The notes under the pieces were generated by a model. It searched no databases. It saw nothing but the letters and a program-made list of their open reading frames with translations, and was not told where the DNA came from. DNA of 64,000 nt from Ricordea florida (lineage: Eukaryota > Cnidaria > Anthozoa > Corallimorpharia > Ricordeidae), in assembly GCA_949710005.1 (NCBI GenBank), contig OX453276.1, positions 26,710,846 through 26,774,845 on the forward strand, read 5' to 3'. The position numbers and the translations under genes were made by a program. Shown in pieces: positions 55,047 through 64,000 of this stretch; the stretch's first letter is position 1; each line of letters begins with the position of its first letter.

Positions 55047-56887
55047 ATGTGGCGTCGTTTGCTTATGTCCTTTTCTAGAGTTAAGGAGGTCTTAGAAAAG
55101 AAATTGTTGCCAACAGACCATCGTCAAACTGCAAACAATGTTGTAAATGACGATCGAGCGGAAACCGTGTATCTTGATCAAATCGAAAACACCGACGTGG
55201 ATCTTCCTTGGGAGAACGAAGAAAAGTTCCGATTCTGTCCCCCGTTCACTTATAACAACATAGTGAGATATGTTCAAACCTCGGGATAGAACATTCAAAG
55301 TTCCCCTGACTACATGGTCATGAAACCGTTTGAACGTGGTGTCAGTTTCTTTATCGAAGGATATCTGCACAACGTTTTGGCTAAGCATCACCATGAAAGC
55401 AAGACTTTCTATTTTAGAGCCCGTTGCTACCGAAGTCTTCAAAAAAGTGAAGCCCCGCATAAAATAAGATTAGCCATTGCAACTGAGCACCCGCACGATG
55501 TCCAAGCAGCATCTTGTAGCTGTGTAGCTGGGTCTCTAGGGTTCTGCAACCATGCCATAGGCCTTATGTACCTTGTTTTCCACTATTATACTACCAAAAC
55601 TAAATTGCTTCCTCATGCTTTGGTTTGCACCTCCCTTCCCGAACAGTGGCACAAGCCCAGGGGGAGAAATATTTCCTCAGAGCCATTAATGGATATGATT
55701 TTTAAGAAGCCTAATTTAGATATGCCAGGTGGGGATAGTATTTTACATCAAAGTTCACCTGGTATTACCTGTTCATCGTATCCGGCGCTCAAGGCAGTCC
55801 CCAGCAGCACCGAAATTCAAAATTTTAAGGCCCATTTGCAACAGGTAAACAAGAGGTTTGTTATCAGTTTGTACATGACTGCTAAAGATCAAAAGGTACC
55901 TACTAAGGTTGGGCCAGCACCCCTGGGAGGCTATCTAAGCTATCAGCTTGCACCCACTGAAGGGAACTTCACAGTGGTATGTAATATTGACCTTTCCAAG
56001 CTATGTAACATTAATGAAAAACCAAGAACAATTTTCCCTCCTTTCCCAATATCTTTAGTTTTCCCCCTTTTACAATAACTCAGTGCCCCATTGAACATCG
56101 TCAATTTTATGACTCTCTGAGACTTAGTGAAAATGCTGATGCCACACTTGAGGCTGAGACACAATCACAGCGCAGCAGTAGCAGATGGTGGTCTGAAAGG
56201 AGACTCAGACTTACAGCTTCTGCATTTGGAGACATCCTGAGTGGGAAATCTGTAAGCTGTGCTTTTTTCAAGGGCCTAGTTGGAGACCAGAATACCTCCA
56301 TTAACCTAAGAAATTTACCAGAGCCCTTAAAGCATGGCATTGAACATGAAGGTAAGGCCCTTGAACAGTACCACAATTACCTGAAACACAGTGGCCACCC
56401 TGTGAAAACCTTTCTATCAGGCTTTGTCGTAAGCCCTGCATACCCATTCCTTGGCTGCTCACCAGACAGTAAGGTCATTGATGAGACAGAGGACAACCCT
56501 TATGGGATTGTTGAAATTAAATGCCCTTTCAAACACAGGAATATCACCCCAGAGACAGCCTGTTCTGGTGAATGTCATTTTCATCTTGAAATGAAAGATG
56601 ACTTTCAAGCACATAAGACATGCCACAAGTACTACTACCAAGTTCAGGGGCAGATGGGAATAACCGGGGCAAAGTGGTGTGACTTTCTCACCTATACATT
56701 TAAGGGGATGGTGATTAAACGTATTCATTTTGATGCTGAATTTTTTGCTAGTATGTTATTGAAATTAGAACAGTTTTTCTTTAAACATTATGCTAAATAT
56801 TTAAAAGAACAAGAAGTGCCCGCTGGCGCATGTGCTGTAACAACATGTACAATAACTTCTGCAACAGCAAGTAACATCATAGCATGA
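55047..56887 (+). pseudogene. ISL2EU second protein: SWIM zinc finger plus YqaJ-like nuclease
   Basis: ATG at 55047 (MWRRLLMSFSRVKEV). After an in-frame TAG at 55287-55289 the same frame continues to a SWIM finger (CSCVAGSLGFCNH, about 55513-55551), then an intron 55977-56083 (GTATGT...CAG, pyrimidine-rich) that joins GNFTV to CPIEHRQFYD in phase 0. Exon 2 encodes a YqaJ/lambda-exonuclease-like domain: RRLRLTASAFGDIL, ...PLKHGIEHEGKALEQY, GCSPDSKVID with a catalytic-type Asp, GIVEIKCPF with the E-x-K pair, and YYYQVQGQMGITGAKWCDF. Stop at 56887. The domain would cut or resect DNA; its exact job in transposition is unknown. Only one lesion is visible, in contrast to the transposase. Confidence 0.8.
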
Positions 56888-56973
56888 CATCTTTTATTTT
56901 TATAGAGTATGTCAAACATATTGTATCATAATAGTATTGTTTACATTGAACTGACTCAGGAGAAAAAATTGAG

Positions 56974-58556
56974 CTAAGAAATAATGGGGTTTTGCATGTT
57001 TGTTAACATAGCACAAACAGTCCACATTTGATTTAGACTGCTAGCCAAAGAAAGTGGAATTACTTGATTAAAAATCTGGAAGTTCTTTACTTTGTTTATG
57101 GCTCTTTCTACATGTATTCTCTCGGAAGCAATTTCCTGGATTGCAATGACTTCTGAAGGGGTCTGTTGACTTCTTGATCTAAGAAAGGGTGGGATATTCA
57201 GGCTAACACCAATAGGCTCACGAAGGTCAGAAATGGTGAACCCTTTGTCAGCCGTCACAACATCACCATGGGAAAAGGGCATGTTTAGTAGACCTGATCT
57301 TACTGTTAGCTCCCTGTCAGATATACTACCAGCCTACAGTTAATTAGGAAATAAAAGTTATATGACCGCTGGGGGCAATACCAATCAGTCCTTTGAGCCT
57401 CGTCTGGCTCTTGTAGGTAGAGAAAGTTTCATTATGCAATACCAGAGAGGAAGGTGGTTTGACACTTAATTTCTGTACCGTCAATAATGACCCTTGTGTT
57501 AGGGTATTTATCCCGAAATGACTGGGGCATTGTTTTGTTTATAGCCTCCCTGTCTGGCCAAATATTTAGGTACCCAAATTTTAGATACATAAAATCGATC
57601 CACGAAATACAAATCCTATTAACTGTAGAAACATGCACCCGGAATCTATGTGCCAAATCAAGTTCAAATAACCCAAGCCTCATTCTGACAAGGACCATGA
57701 AAAACTCATCCATAGTACCAAGTTTCCTACGTCTTCCAGGCTTGTTTCCCCGAGTTCCATCAAGATCGCTTTAAAGCGTCGAAAACTCCAAGTCGTCGTT
57801 TAAGCTAGTTACGTAAACAATATTTTCACCATTTTCACCTGGGTTTAAAAATTGGTAGCAAGCTAGGAGAGTTTGATAATTTGGGAAACCGGTATAGAGA
57901 TTGACGTCTGAGTCCGAGTCTTTAAATTTTGTTATGCCAAACTGGCCATCGAGGAGTTCATCGACGGTTTCCAGAAGACGTTTATTCTCTACCTGAAGAG
58001 TAGTTTTCTCTTGTTCTAGCCTCGCAATGTGCGCTCGTGTCGTAAGTCGCTGAGCTGATTTGCATTTGTAATATCTACATGAATAGAGTCGATTTCTCTA
58101 GACCTTGCACTACTGCAGGAAGGCTTGTGAGCATTGGGAGGGTTGAATAGCCTCTTACGAGGCGATTTCCGTTTAGGGGATGCTGCGGACCACGGAAAAA
58201 TGGAGGGAACCACATCATCTTTAAGATAATGGCGACCTGTTAAGCTCACGCGAAAATCGGTGAGCTTGAAATGCAACGAGCAGATCATAGTTCGCTCCGT
58301 AATTTGAAATGCTGAAGATACATCTCGTCGAATTTTCACAAGCCAAGTCTGAAAAAGTGGTTTTATCGAGAAATGTTATAAGAAGGGTATAACACTGTAA
58401 AATAATCACAACCCAAGGAATTAAGCTATTAAAAAGATGTACCTTTAGTCTAACAGGATCTTTTATTGGAAGGTTGTGAAAGGTAACCTTTCTCCCATCC
58501 GCCCGGCCGCGATAGGAGCTCTTGCAACACAAAGGCACGCAACCGTTATCGGGCAT
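56974..58556 (-). pseudogene. ISL2EU transposase: THAP finger plus DDE domain, decayed
   Basis: Exon 1 (58443-58556) begins MPDNGCVPLCCKSSYRGRAD, the THAP C2CH start, with donor GTACAT. Exon 2 (from 58348, after TTTTTCAG) continues TWLVKIRRDVSS...MICSLHF and VPSIFPW, completing the THAP domain. A coiled coil (LEQEKTTLQVENKRLLETVD) and a DDE domain follow: MDEFFMVLVRMRLGLFELDL, VIIDGTEIKC (first Asp), TADKGFTISD (second Asp) and HVERAINKVKNF (Glu), ending near 56974. Lesions: frame change near 58055, stop at 57771-57773, frame changes near 57455 and 57340. Catalytic residues survive but the frame does not. It would bind the TIRs through THAP and cut at the ends. Confidence 0.85.
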
Positions 58557-58901
58557 ATTTCACCAGTTAACACCCCAGAACTAAAATTCTAAACATGTGA
58601 GAGAGCCATTAACAAAAATGAGACTGTTAAGTCACTTTTAATACAATGAAATTCAAATCACAATAAATATTCCGGCTACGGTTTCGGCAAACAGTGTACG
58701 AAACTACCTTCTCATGTCAGCTTGGCAAAACATCAATAAAAGCGTACATACCAAACTGAAACCACTTTCGAAGTAGAGAATCGTGTTATTTTCGTAGTAT
58801 TTCACGTATTTGTACTCCTTTCCGATAAATACAAAGAAGAGCGGCTTAAAAGCTGTGTACTCGAACACGCACTGGCTTACAAAAACAGAAAATGCTTCGC
58901 C

Positions 58902-58966
58902 TTAGCAACGGTTACTACTGAACAGCCTCACTATGGTGCACTCGCCGCCATATTTGCAATCGGTCT
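58902..58966 (-). repeat. ISL2EU right terminal inverted repeat
   Basis: Reverse complement of the left repeat, ending in GCAATCGGTCT followed by AT. Confidence 0.85.
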
Positions 58967-58968
58967 AT

Positions 58969-59592
58969 TGGTTTGAACTTTGATTCTTAGTTTTTCAAGT
59001 CTGTGAAATTGAAGTTGTTCAAGTAAAATTCATATTCTATGGGTTAATGTTGATCAAGATTTAATTATGAGAAAAATTCAGGAATATTGAGGGGGATCAC
59101 ATACTGGAGATTAACAATACTGTGACTCAAGAGAATCTTAACACTATGATTGACTGAAGGAAGGTGATAGCTGAGAAAGGTGATAGCTCCTTGATGAGTA
59201 AGGAGTTCAATACTGTTCTTTTAGCCTTTCTGTCCCTTCCCTTGAATGCACCACCTGCATGGCGGTGCTTAACCCTGTGTAGTAATCCCCATGTATTCAT
59301 TACTGGTTCAAACTTGTTTTCTCTCCAATTGATTCTTTTACTGTAGATGGAAAAGCATAACAAAGATGAAAGAAGGGAATAAATGAAGAAATGCAAGAGG
59401 AGATTGAAAGGTTACAGAACTGAGGTGCGGTACATGGAACAAAGTGGTTCCACCGAAGAAGATCAGAGTACATGTAGTTTGGTCCCAGAGAAAAACAACT
59501 CTAACATTGATGAGGACAATACTAGGGACACTGGAGCTAATGGTGAAGGTCAAGTAAACCAAGTCTAGGGAAACTGTGAGTATGCATTTCAT
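58969..59592. other. 5' region of the second Ty3/gypsy element / spacer
   Basis: No LTR or gag could be identified. A short hydrophilic frame at 59383-59568 (KRRLKGYRTEVRYMEQSGST) may be residual gag/pol sequence or chance. The element is probably 5'-truncated. Confidence 0.4.
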
Positions 59593-59997
59593 GTGAGTGG
59601 TGATAATGCATCGACAGTCAGTGTGTCAATTGGTGGGGTGAACCTGGATATGCTTGTTGACTCTGGGGCCAACAGTAACATTATTGGTGAAGAGACATGG
59701 GAACAGGTCAAGGCAAAGGGGATAAAGTGTACCTCAAGTGCAGCCCCCAGTGGAAAGAAATTGTATGCCTATACCTCTGACAAACCCCTGTCAATCAAGG
59801 GAAGTTTCACCTGTGATGTTAAAGCTGGTTGTGGGGTGACAAAGGCAGAATTTCTTGTTATTAAAGGAAAGGGAATACTACTACTGGGTAGAGATACAGC
59901 CATAGCACTAGGAACATTGAAAGTTGGAATAGATGTAGCCACTGTTAGTGAGAATGAAATCCAAACCCAGAAGTCTTCAGTGGGGTGGGGAGGCTAA
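59593..59997 (+). pseudogene. pol: Ty3/gypsy element 2, protease region
   Basis: The frame includes GGVNLDMLVDSGANSNIIGE, with the aspartic-protease DSGA motif, and ends GKGILLLGRDTAIALG, matching the retropepsin C-terminal ILGRD/LLGRD element. It stops at 59997 and the RT frame begins at 59985, so protease and RT overlap in different frames; in most Ty3/gypsy elements they are one frame, so this is a frameshift. Confidence 0.75.
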
Positions 59998-61300
59998 AGT
60001 TTCGCCAAGTAACCCTTCACGTGTACCCCAGTGTCAAGCCAATTGCTCAGCCCCCAAGACGGATACCATTCAACATCCGCGACCAGGTGTCCGTAAAGAT
60101 CAAAGAACTGTTGCACAATGACATTATTGAACCCGGTCAAGGTCCAACCCCTTGGGTAAACCCAGTCGTTGTTGTTCCAAATGCTGGGGGAGACATACGC
60201 CTATGTATTCATATGAGGAGGGCAAACGAAGCTATAATCCGTACCCGGTATAACATCCCCACTGTTGATGAACTGCTACAGAATATGAACGGCTCCAAAA
60301 TCTTCACCAAATTACACCTCAAGTGGGGATATTATCAATTGGAACTGTCACCTGAATCGCGGGGAATCACGACCATTGCAACCCATGAGGGACTATACCA
60401 GTACAAGAGGCTACTGTTTGGCGTAAGCTCTGCTAGTAAGATATATCAACATGAGATCTCAGCAGCACTGGCAGGCATTGAAGGTGCCGACAATATCTCC
60501 GATGATATAATAGTGCACGCCCCAGACCAAAACAGCCATGACAAGCGAATCCATGAAGTCCTGCAACGTTTGCATGACAGTAACTTGACCCTGAATGCAG
60601 AGAAGTGTGTGTTCAATATGGACAGACTCGTATTCATGGGTATGCTATTATCAGAAAAGGGTGTTGGCCCAACAAAAGATCGCGTACAAGCTATATTGGA
60701 AACAAGGGAGCCTGAGAATGTCACAGAGATAAGAAGCTTCCTCGGACTGGCCAATTTTGGTAGCCGATTTATCCCACAATTTGCAACCCTCACCGAGCCA
60801 CTACGAAGATCGACCAAGCAGGATGTGCTATATGTCTTTGGCACAGAGCAGAAAACAGCCTTCCGGTCACTAAAAGAGAGCATGGCAAAGGCCGGTACAC
60901 TAGCCTACTTTGACAAGATGGCACCTACCAAGATCATCGCTAATGCAAGCCCAGTTGAATTGGGAGCTGTGTTACTACAGGAACAGGACGGGCAATGGGC
61001 TCCTGTGTACTATGCAAGCCGAAGCTTAACGCAGTGTGAAAAAAATACTCTCAGACTGAGAAAGAGGCAACGGTCATGGTGTGGTCATGCGAGAGGCTTC
61101 ATCCGTATATCTAATGCATCAGATTTGACCTGGAGACAGACCACAAGCCGCTTGAAGTTATCTATGGTCGGCGATCGAAGCCTTGCGCCCGGATCGAGCG
61201 GTGGGTACTCAGTTTGCAGCCGTATGACTTCCATGTGGTGTACGTACCCGGAAAGACAAACATCGCAGACGCCCTGTCGCGACTGCTGAACCAAAATCCA
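59985..61300 (+). pseudogene. pol: Ty3/gypsy element 2, reverse transcriptase and RNase H
   Basis: RT motifs: NDIIEPGQGPTPWVNPVVVV, motif A as KLHLKWGYYQLEL, FGVSSASKIYQHEI, motif C ISDDIIVHAP, then LVFMGMLLSEKGVGPTKDRV and RSFLGLANFGSRFIPQF. At 60315-60317 the codon is CAC (His) where the catalytic Asp of motif A is expected, so the enzyme should be inactive. RNase H begins ASPVELGAVLLQEQDGQWAP; a frame change near 61048 (A run) breaks it, and the original frame continues with TDHKPLEVIYG and PGKTNIADALSRL. Confidence 0.85.
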
Positions 61301-62095
61301 AAGCCTGACAGGTACGGCCATGGTGCAGAGGAATATGTGAGATTCATTGCTGTCCAGGTAACACCGAATGCATTGTCTACACGAGAGATATAGGAAGCCT
61401 CAGCGGCTGACGAGGAGCTGATCGAAGTCAGAAGAGCTGTTCAGACAGGCCGTTTTGACAACTGCAAGCAGTATAGTGTGGTGTCAGGTGAACTGTGTGT
61501 CATAGGCCAGCTAGTTCCTCGCGGGACACGAATCATCATACCCAGCACGTTACGCCCCCAGGTCCTAGCAATGGCACACGAGGGACACCTTGGCATTGTT
61601 GGGACAAAACAGAATCTTAGAACGAAGGTGTAGTGGCCGGGAGTTGACAATGCCGCAGAACGACACTGCAAAGGATGTCATGGTTGCCAGTTAGTGGCGC
61701 AACCAGATCCACCGGAACCACTAAGACCAACGAGACTTCCAGATGGTCCATGGAAGGACGTCGCCTGTGACTAGTTAGGACCTCTACCATCAGGACACTC
61801 CATCTTGGTAACAGTTGACTCTTACAGTCGCTACAACGAAGTAAGCATCTTACAGTCGACAACCACAGAGAGATAATTGACCACCTGGATGAAATCTTCA
61901 GCCCTTCGGATTCTCTTTGACTCTGAAGTCAGACAATGGACCCCAATTTATATCAGAAGAGTTCAGACATTACTGTGAACAGAACGGCATCACACAGCAG
62001 AGGGTCACAGCTAAATGGGCCCAAGCTAACGGCGAAGTTGAGCGACGAAACAGATCGATCATGAAAAGACTAAAGATCGCCCAGGCTGAGGGACG
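61300..62095 (+). pseudogene. pol: Ty3/gypsy element 2, integrase (N-terminal and core)
   Basis: An HHCC-type zinc finger (HEGHLGIVGTKQNLRTKV, stop, WPGVD...HCKGCHGCQL, about 61575-61690), then core pieces PWKDVACD with an adjacent stop, SILVTVDSYSRYNEV and SDNGPQFISEEFRHYCEQNG with ERRNRSIMKRLKIAQ (about 61925-62090). Several in-frame stops (near 61391, 61631, 61772) and a frame change show it is dead. It is split at 62096 by a SINE. Confidence 0.8.
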
Positions 62096-62580
62096 ATGAT
62101 GATAATGATGATAATGAATTTATATAGCGCACTTTTTCATATGAATATGTTCAAAGGCGCTTTACACTTCTATTGGGTGAGATCGGACGTCAGTATGTAT
62201 AGGCGCCTCTGGCTGCCGCTATCAGCCCATATGTGATCTCACACACCCACCCAACCCATGCATGAATTGTCAGATGAAACCAGACGTAGGGATAGGCCAC
62301 CACACTGGGAACTACGTCTCCTACTCTTTTCGAACAGTGTGTGGGTTCTTTAACGTCCCACAGATTATTAGGGACAAGTGTTGAGAGACGGGTCCTACGG
62401 TTTATCGTCCTTATCCGAGAAGACTAGAAAGTCTAACTATTTACAGATGCCATTACAAAGGCAGCACTTTCTCCTCCGTTACTTTTGAGACCCCGAGTGT
62501 TGGTCCGGCCGGGGTTTGAACCCGCAACCTCCCGCACGGTAGTCCAGTGCTCTACCAACTGAGCTAACCGGTCGGCGGAC
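62096..62580 (-). mobile_element. tRNA-derived SINE inserted in integrase
   Basis: In minus sense: a tRNA-like head (62503-62576) with A-box TTAGCTCAGTTGGTAGAGC and B-box GGTTCAAACCC, a unique body, then GGCGC/TATATAGCGC sequence and an ATC/AAT-rich tail at 62096-62125. Integrase coding resumes on the far side. Pol III boxes are good. Confidence 0.75.
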
Positions 62581-63144
62581 CACCCTGGAAAGCTGAGTTG
62601 AGGAAATACTTGAGATCATAACGGAGTCTGCCACACACGACGACCGGGAGGAGCCCTGCGGAATTATTATTCAACCGAAAGATGAGAGGGAAAATCCTGG
62701 ACTGAGCATGAGTCACATGATCAAGAAGTCTTCGACAGAGAAGCCGAACAGAAGGTAACAACCAAGGCTTATGCCGACACCCGTCGTGCAGCCTGCCCCT
62801 CTACGATTGACGTGGGAGATCAAGTGCTGATGAAGCAGGACCAACATAACAAATTGACCACCACCTTTAACCCAGTACCACACACAGTGATAAGCATAAA
62901 TGGGAATAGTACAATCGTACAGAGCCCCAGTGGTACACAATATTCCAGAAATACCAGCCACATCAAGAACTACACTCCAGATATCTCAGAGCATGAGAAG
63001 GAGGTGGATATAATGGCAGAGGACAGAATGATGGAAGACACAAAAGACACAATGGAAGCCAATCTAGAAGGGACTGAGCCGGAACAGAGGCCACAGAGAG
63101 CGAGGACAAGGCCGAAACGCTTCGACGACTGCATCATGGGATAA
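62581..63144 (+). pseudogene. pol: Ty3/gypsy element 2, integrase C-terminal region
   Basis: After the SINE the pieces KAELRKYLRSYRSLPHTT, GRSPAELLFNRKMRGKI (about 62590-62700) continue the integrase. The frame from 62809 reads GDQVLMKQDQHNKLTTTFNP and SRNTSHIKNY, the C-terminal module of gypsy integrases, then an acidic and basic tail (RPQRARTRPKRFDD) to the stop at 63144. Confidence 0.7.
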
Positions 63145-63223
63145 CTCATGAACTTTGGCCCATGCCTAACCTTGTTTTCAGATTTAGCTTTAAGTCATTT
63201 GAACCATAAACTTCAATCCCTAC

Positions 63224-63234
63224 AAAAGGGGAGA
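63224..63234 (+). promoter_or_regulatory. Polypurine tract of Ty3/gypsy element 2
   Basis: AAAAGGGGAGA directly precedes the LTR start TGTAGTATATTAG, the usual primer site for plus-strand synthesis. Confidence 0.6.
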
Positions 63235-63384
63235 TGTAGTATATTAGAAGACTGGCGCAAGTTAAGGAGTGCACATGTGTAAAAGTAGATGGTCAGTAGC
63301 ACGATGGCGACGTGTGAGCAATGTTGTGTCAGAAACATTAAATCCAAACCATTCTGCTGTTTCTAGCCTAGAGGCGGTATTACA
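63235..63384 (+). repeat. 3' LTR of Ty3/gypsy element 2
   Basis: Starts TGTAGTATATTAGAAGACTG and ends GCGGTATTACA, with TG...CA boundaries, about 150 bp, between the polypurine tract and an unrelated LINE fragment. No 5' partner was found. Confidence 0.55.
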
Positions 63385-63385
63385 A

Positions 63386-63735
63386 TAACGAAGAGTGAAC
63401 TCATATTGTATGCGGATCATGCTGTTTTTATAGTTGCTGGGTCAACACCCCAAGAGCTTAATGATGCCTTTCGATTACTTCACTCTCCGACTGGTACACC
63501 AACAACAAATCAACGCTTAATGTAAGGAAGAATTAATTGATGCTTTCGGGTAATAACAAGACAATGTTTTTTCCGTTTAATGACTTTCAGTTTTCAACTG
63601 ACGAAGGACAAATAAATCGTTTTTCATATTTTAAGTATCTAGGCGTATTATTGGATGAGAAACGGAAATGGAAGATGCACGTCAATAGCCTCTTACAAAT
63701 ATTAGAGCATCGCCTGGCCGTCTTCATATTTTGAT
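63386..63735 (+). pseudogene. LINE reverse-transcriptase C-terminal fragment
   Basis: Pieces SELILYADHAVFIVAGSTPQ, MLSGNNKTMFFPFNDFQFST and SYFKYLGVLLDEKRKWKMHV follow the order of a non-LTR RT after motif C (YADD here changed to YADH). Frameshifts and stops separate them. Confidence 0.6.
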
Positions 63736-63764
63736 GGTCTTGTCCTACCACACCTAGATTATGC

Positions 63765-64000
63765 AGATGTTGACGGGAGACTATGACATACTGGCATGAA
63801 GTATAAACCCTCCCATTATGCCATATAGTCTCCCGCGCCAATCTCAATGGTGCGGGAGACTATATGGCATACTGGCATGTAGTATAAACCCTTCCATTAT
63901 GCAAAATAGTTTCCCGCTCCATCGTAATGGCGCGCAAGTCTATATGGCGTACTGTGAAAATTTATACTACATGCCAGTATGCCATAGTCTCCCGCACCAT
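63765..64000. mobile_element. Foldback repeat with GGGAGACTATATGGCAT motifs
   Basis: Alternating inverted blocks (GGGAGACTATGACATACTGG, CTCCCATTATGCCATATAGT, GGTGCGGGAGACTATATGGC, ATGCCAGTATGCCATAGTCT) of the family also seen at 42055-42260 and 54200-54370. It runs off the window end. Confidence 0.6.

Larger units (their letters stand above)
54489..58966. mobile_element. ISL2EU-like DNA transposon (complete ends, 4,478 bp)
   Basis: Terminal inverted repeats of about 65 bp: left AGACCGATTGCAAATATGGC...CAGTAGTAACCGTTGCTAAG, right the reverse complement with few mismatches, ending GCAATCGGTCT. AT flanks both ends (54487-54488, 58967-58968), consistent with the 2-bp AT duplication of ISL2EU. It carries two convergent genes, a SWIM/YqaJ protein (plus) and a THAP-DDE transposase (minus), which to my knowledge is the ISL2EU gene set. 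Confidence 0.85.

Noticed and set aside
62503..62576. Functional tRNA gene on the minus strand
   Set aside because: The anticodon stem does not pair and the segment is joined to a SINE body and tail, so it is the SINE head.

Overview
This is eukaryotic genomic DNA, gene-poor and built almost entirely of nested transposable elements. Introns with GT..AG boundaries, Penelope-like and Ty3/gypsy retroelements, an ISL2EU-type DNA transposon with THAP and SWIM/YqaJ proteins, tRNA-derived repeats and a 200-N assembly gap rule out a prokaryote or a virus. The mix best fits a marine invertebrate, most likely an anthozoan cnidarian (coral or anemone). That assignment is inference; no host marker gene proves it.

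Layout. 1-2858: 5' end of a Ty3/gypsy retrotransposon on the minus strand (pol runs off the window, then gag, primer-binding site and short LTR), inserted into a long repeat. 2859-26996: two minus-strand copies (A, B) of a long repeat family that I interpret as Helentron-like: TC 5' end, CTAG 3' end followed by T, asymmetric inverted repeats and an internal TA microsatellite. Copy B is split by a CACTA/EnSpm-like element (6061-16908) with 13-bp matching ends, a 3-bp ATG target duplication and dense TTTACG/CGTAAA subterminal motifs. That element was itself invaded by a Penelope-like element (PLE-1) with inverted partial copies around a gap at 11116-11315. The 3' half of PLE-1, the right end of the CACTA-like element and part of copy B were then amplified into three near-identical 4,514-bp tandem units (about 13078-26607).

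27000-32260: a LINE fragment, a foldback element, a second Penelope-like family (PLE-2) as a divergent inverted pair, and four tandem tRNA-like units about 253 bp apart. 32260-42960: the most gene-like part, with a three-exon minus-strand gene (35643-37999) for a secreted cysteine-rich protein having two Ly6/uPAR-like modules, followed by intergenic DNA and several foldback elements. 43094-51558: head-to-tail Helentron-like copies C, D, D' and E on the plus strand. 51560-54488: fragments of LINE, PLE-1, PLE-2 and foldback elements. 54489-58966: a complete-ended ISL2EU-like transposon with two convergent genes, a SWIM/YqaJ nuclease-like protein (one in-frame stop) and a decayed THAP-DDE transposase. 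59400-63384: a second, inactivated Ty3/gypsy element with a tRNA-derived SINE in its integrase and a 3' LTR. The window ends in a LINE fragment and a foldback repeat.

Apart from the Ly6-like gene, every recognisable gene is a transposition gene. The elements record a clear nesting order rather than a host pathway. The most unusual structures are the CACTA-like element carrying exons I do not recognise, the triplicated unit with an identical filler sequence at both junctions, and the tandem Helentron-like array.
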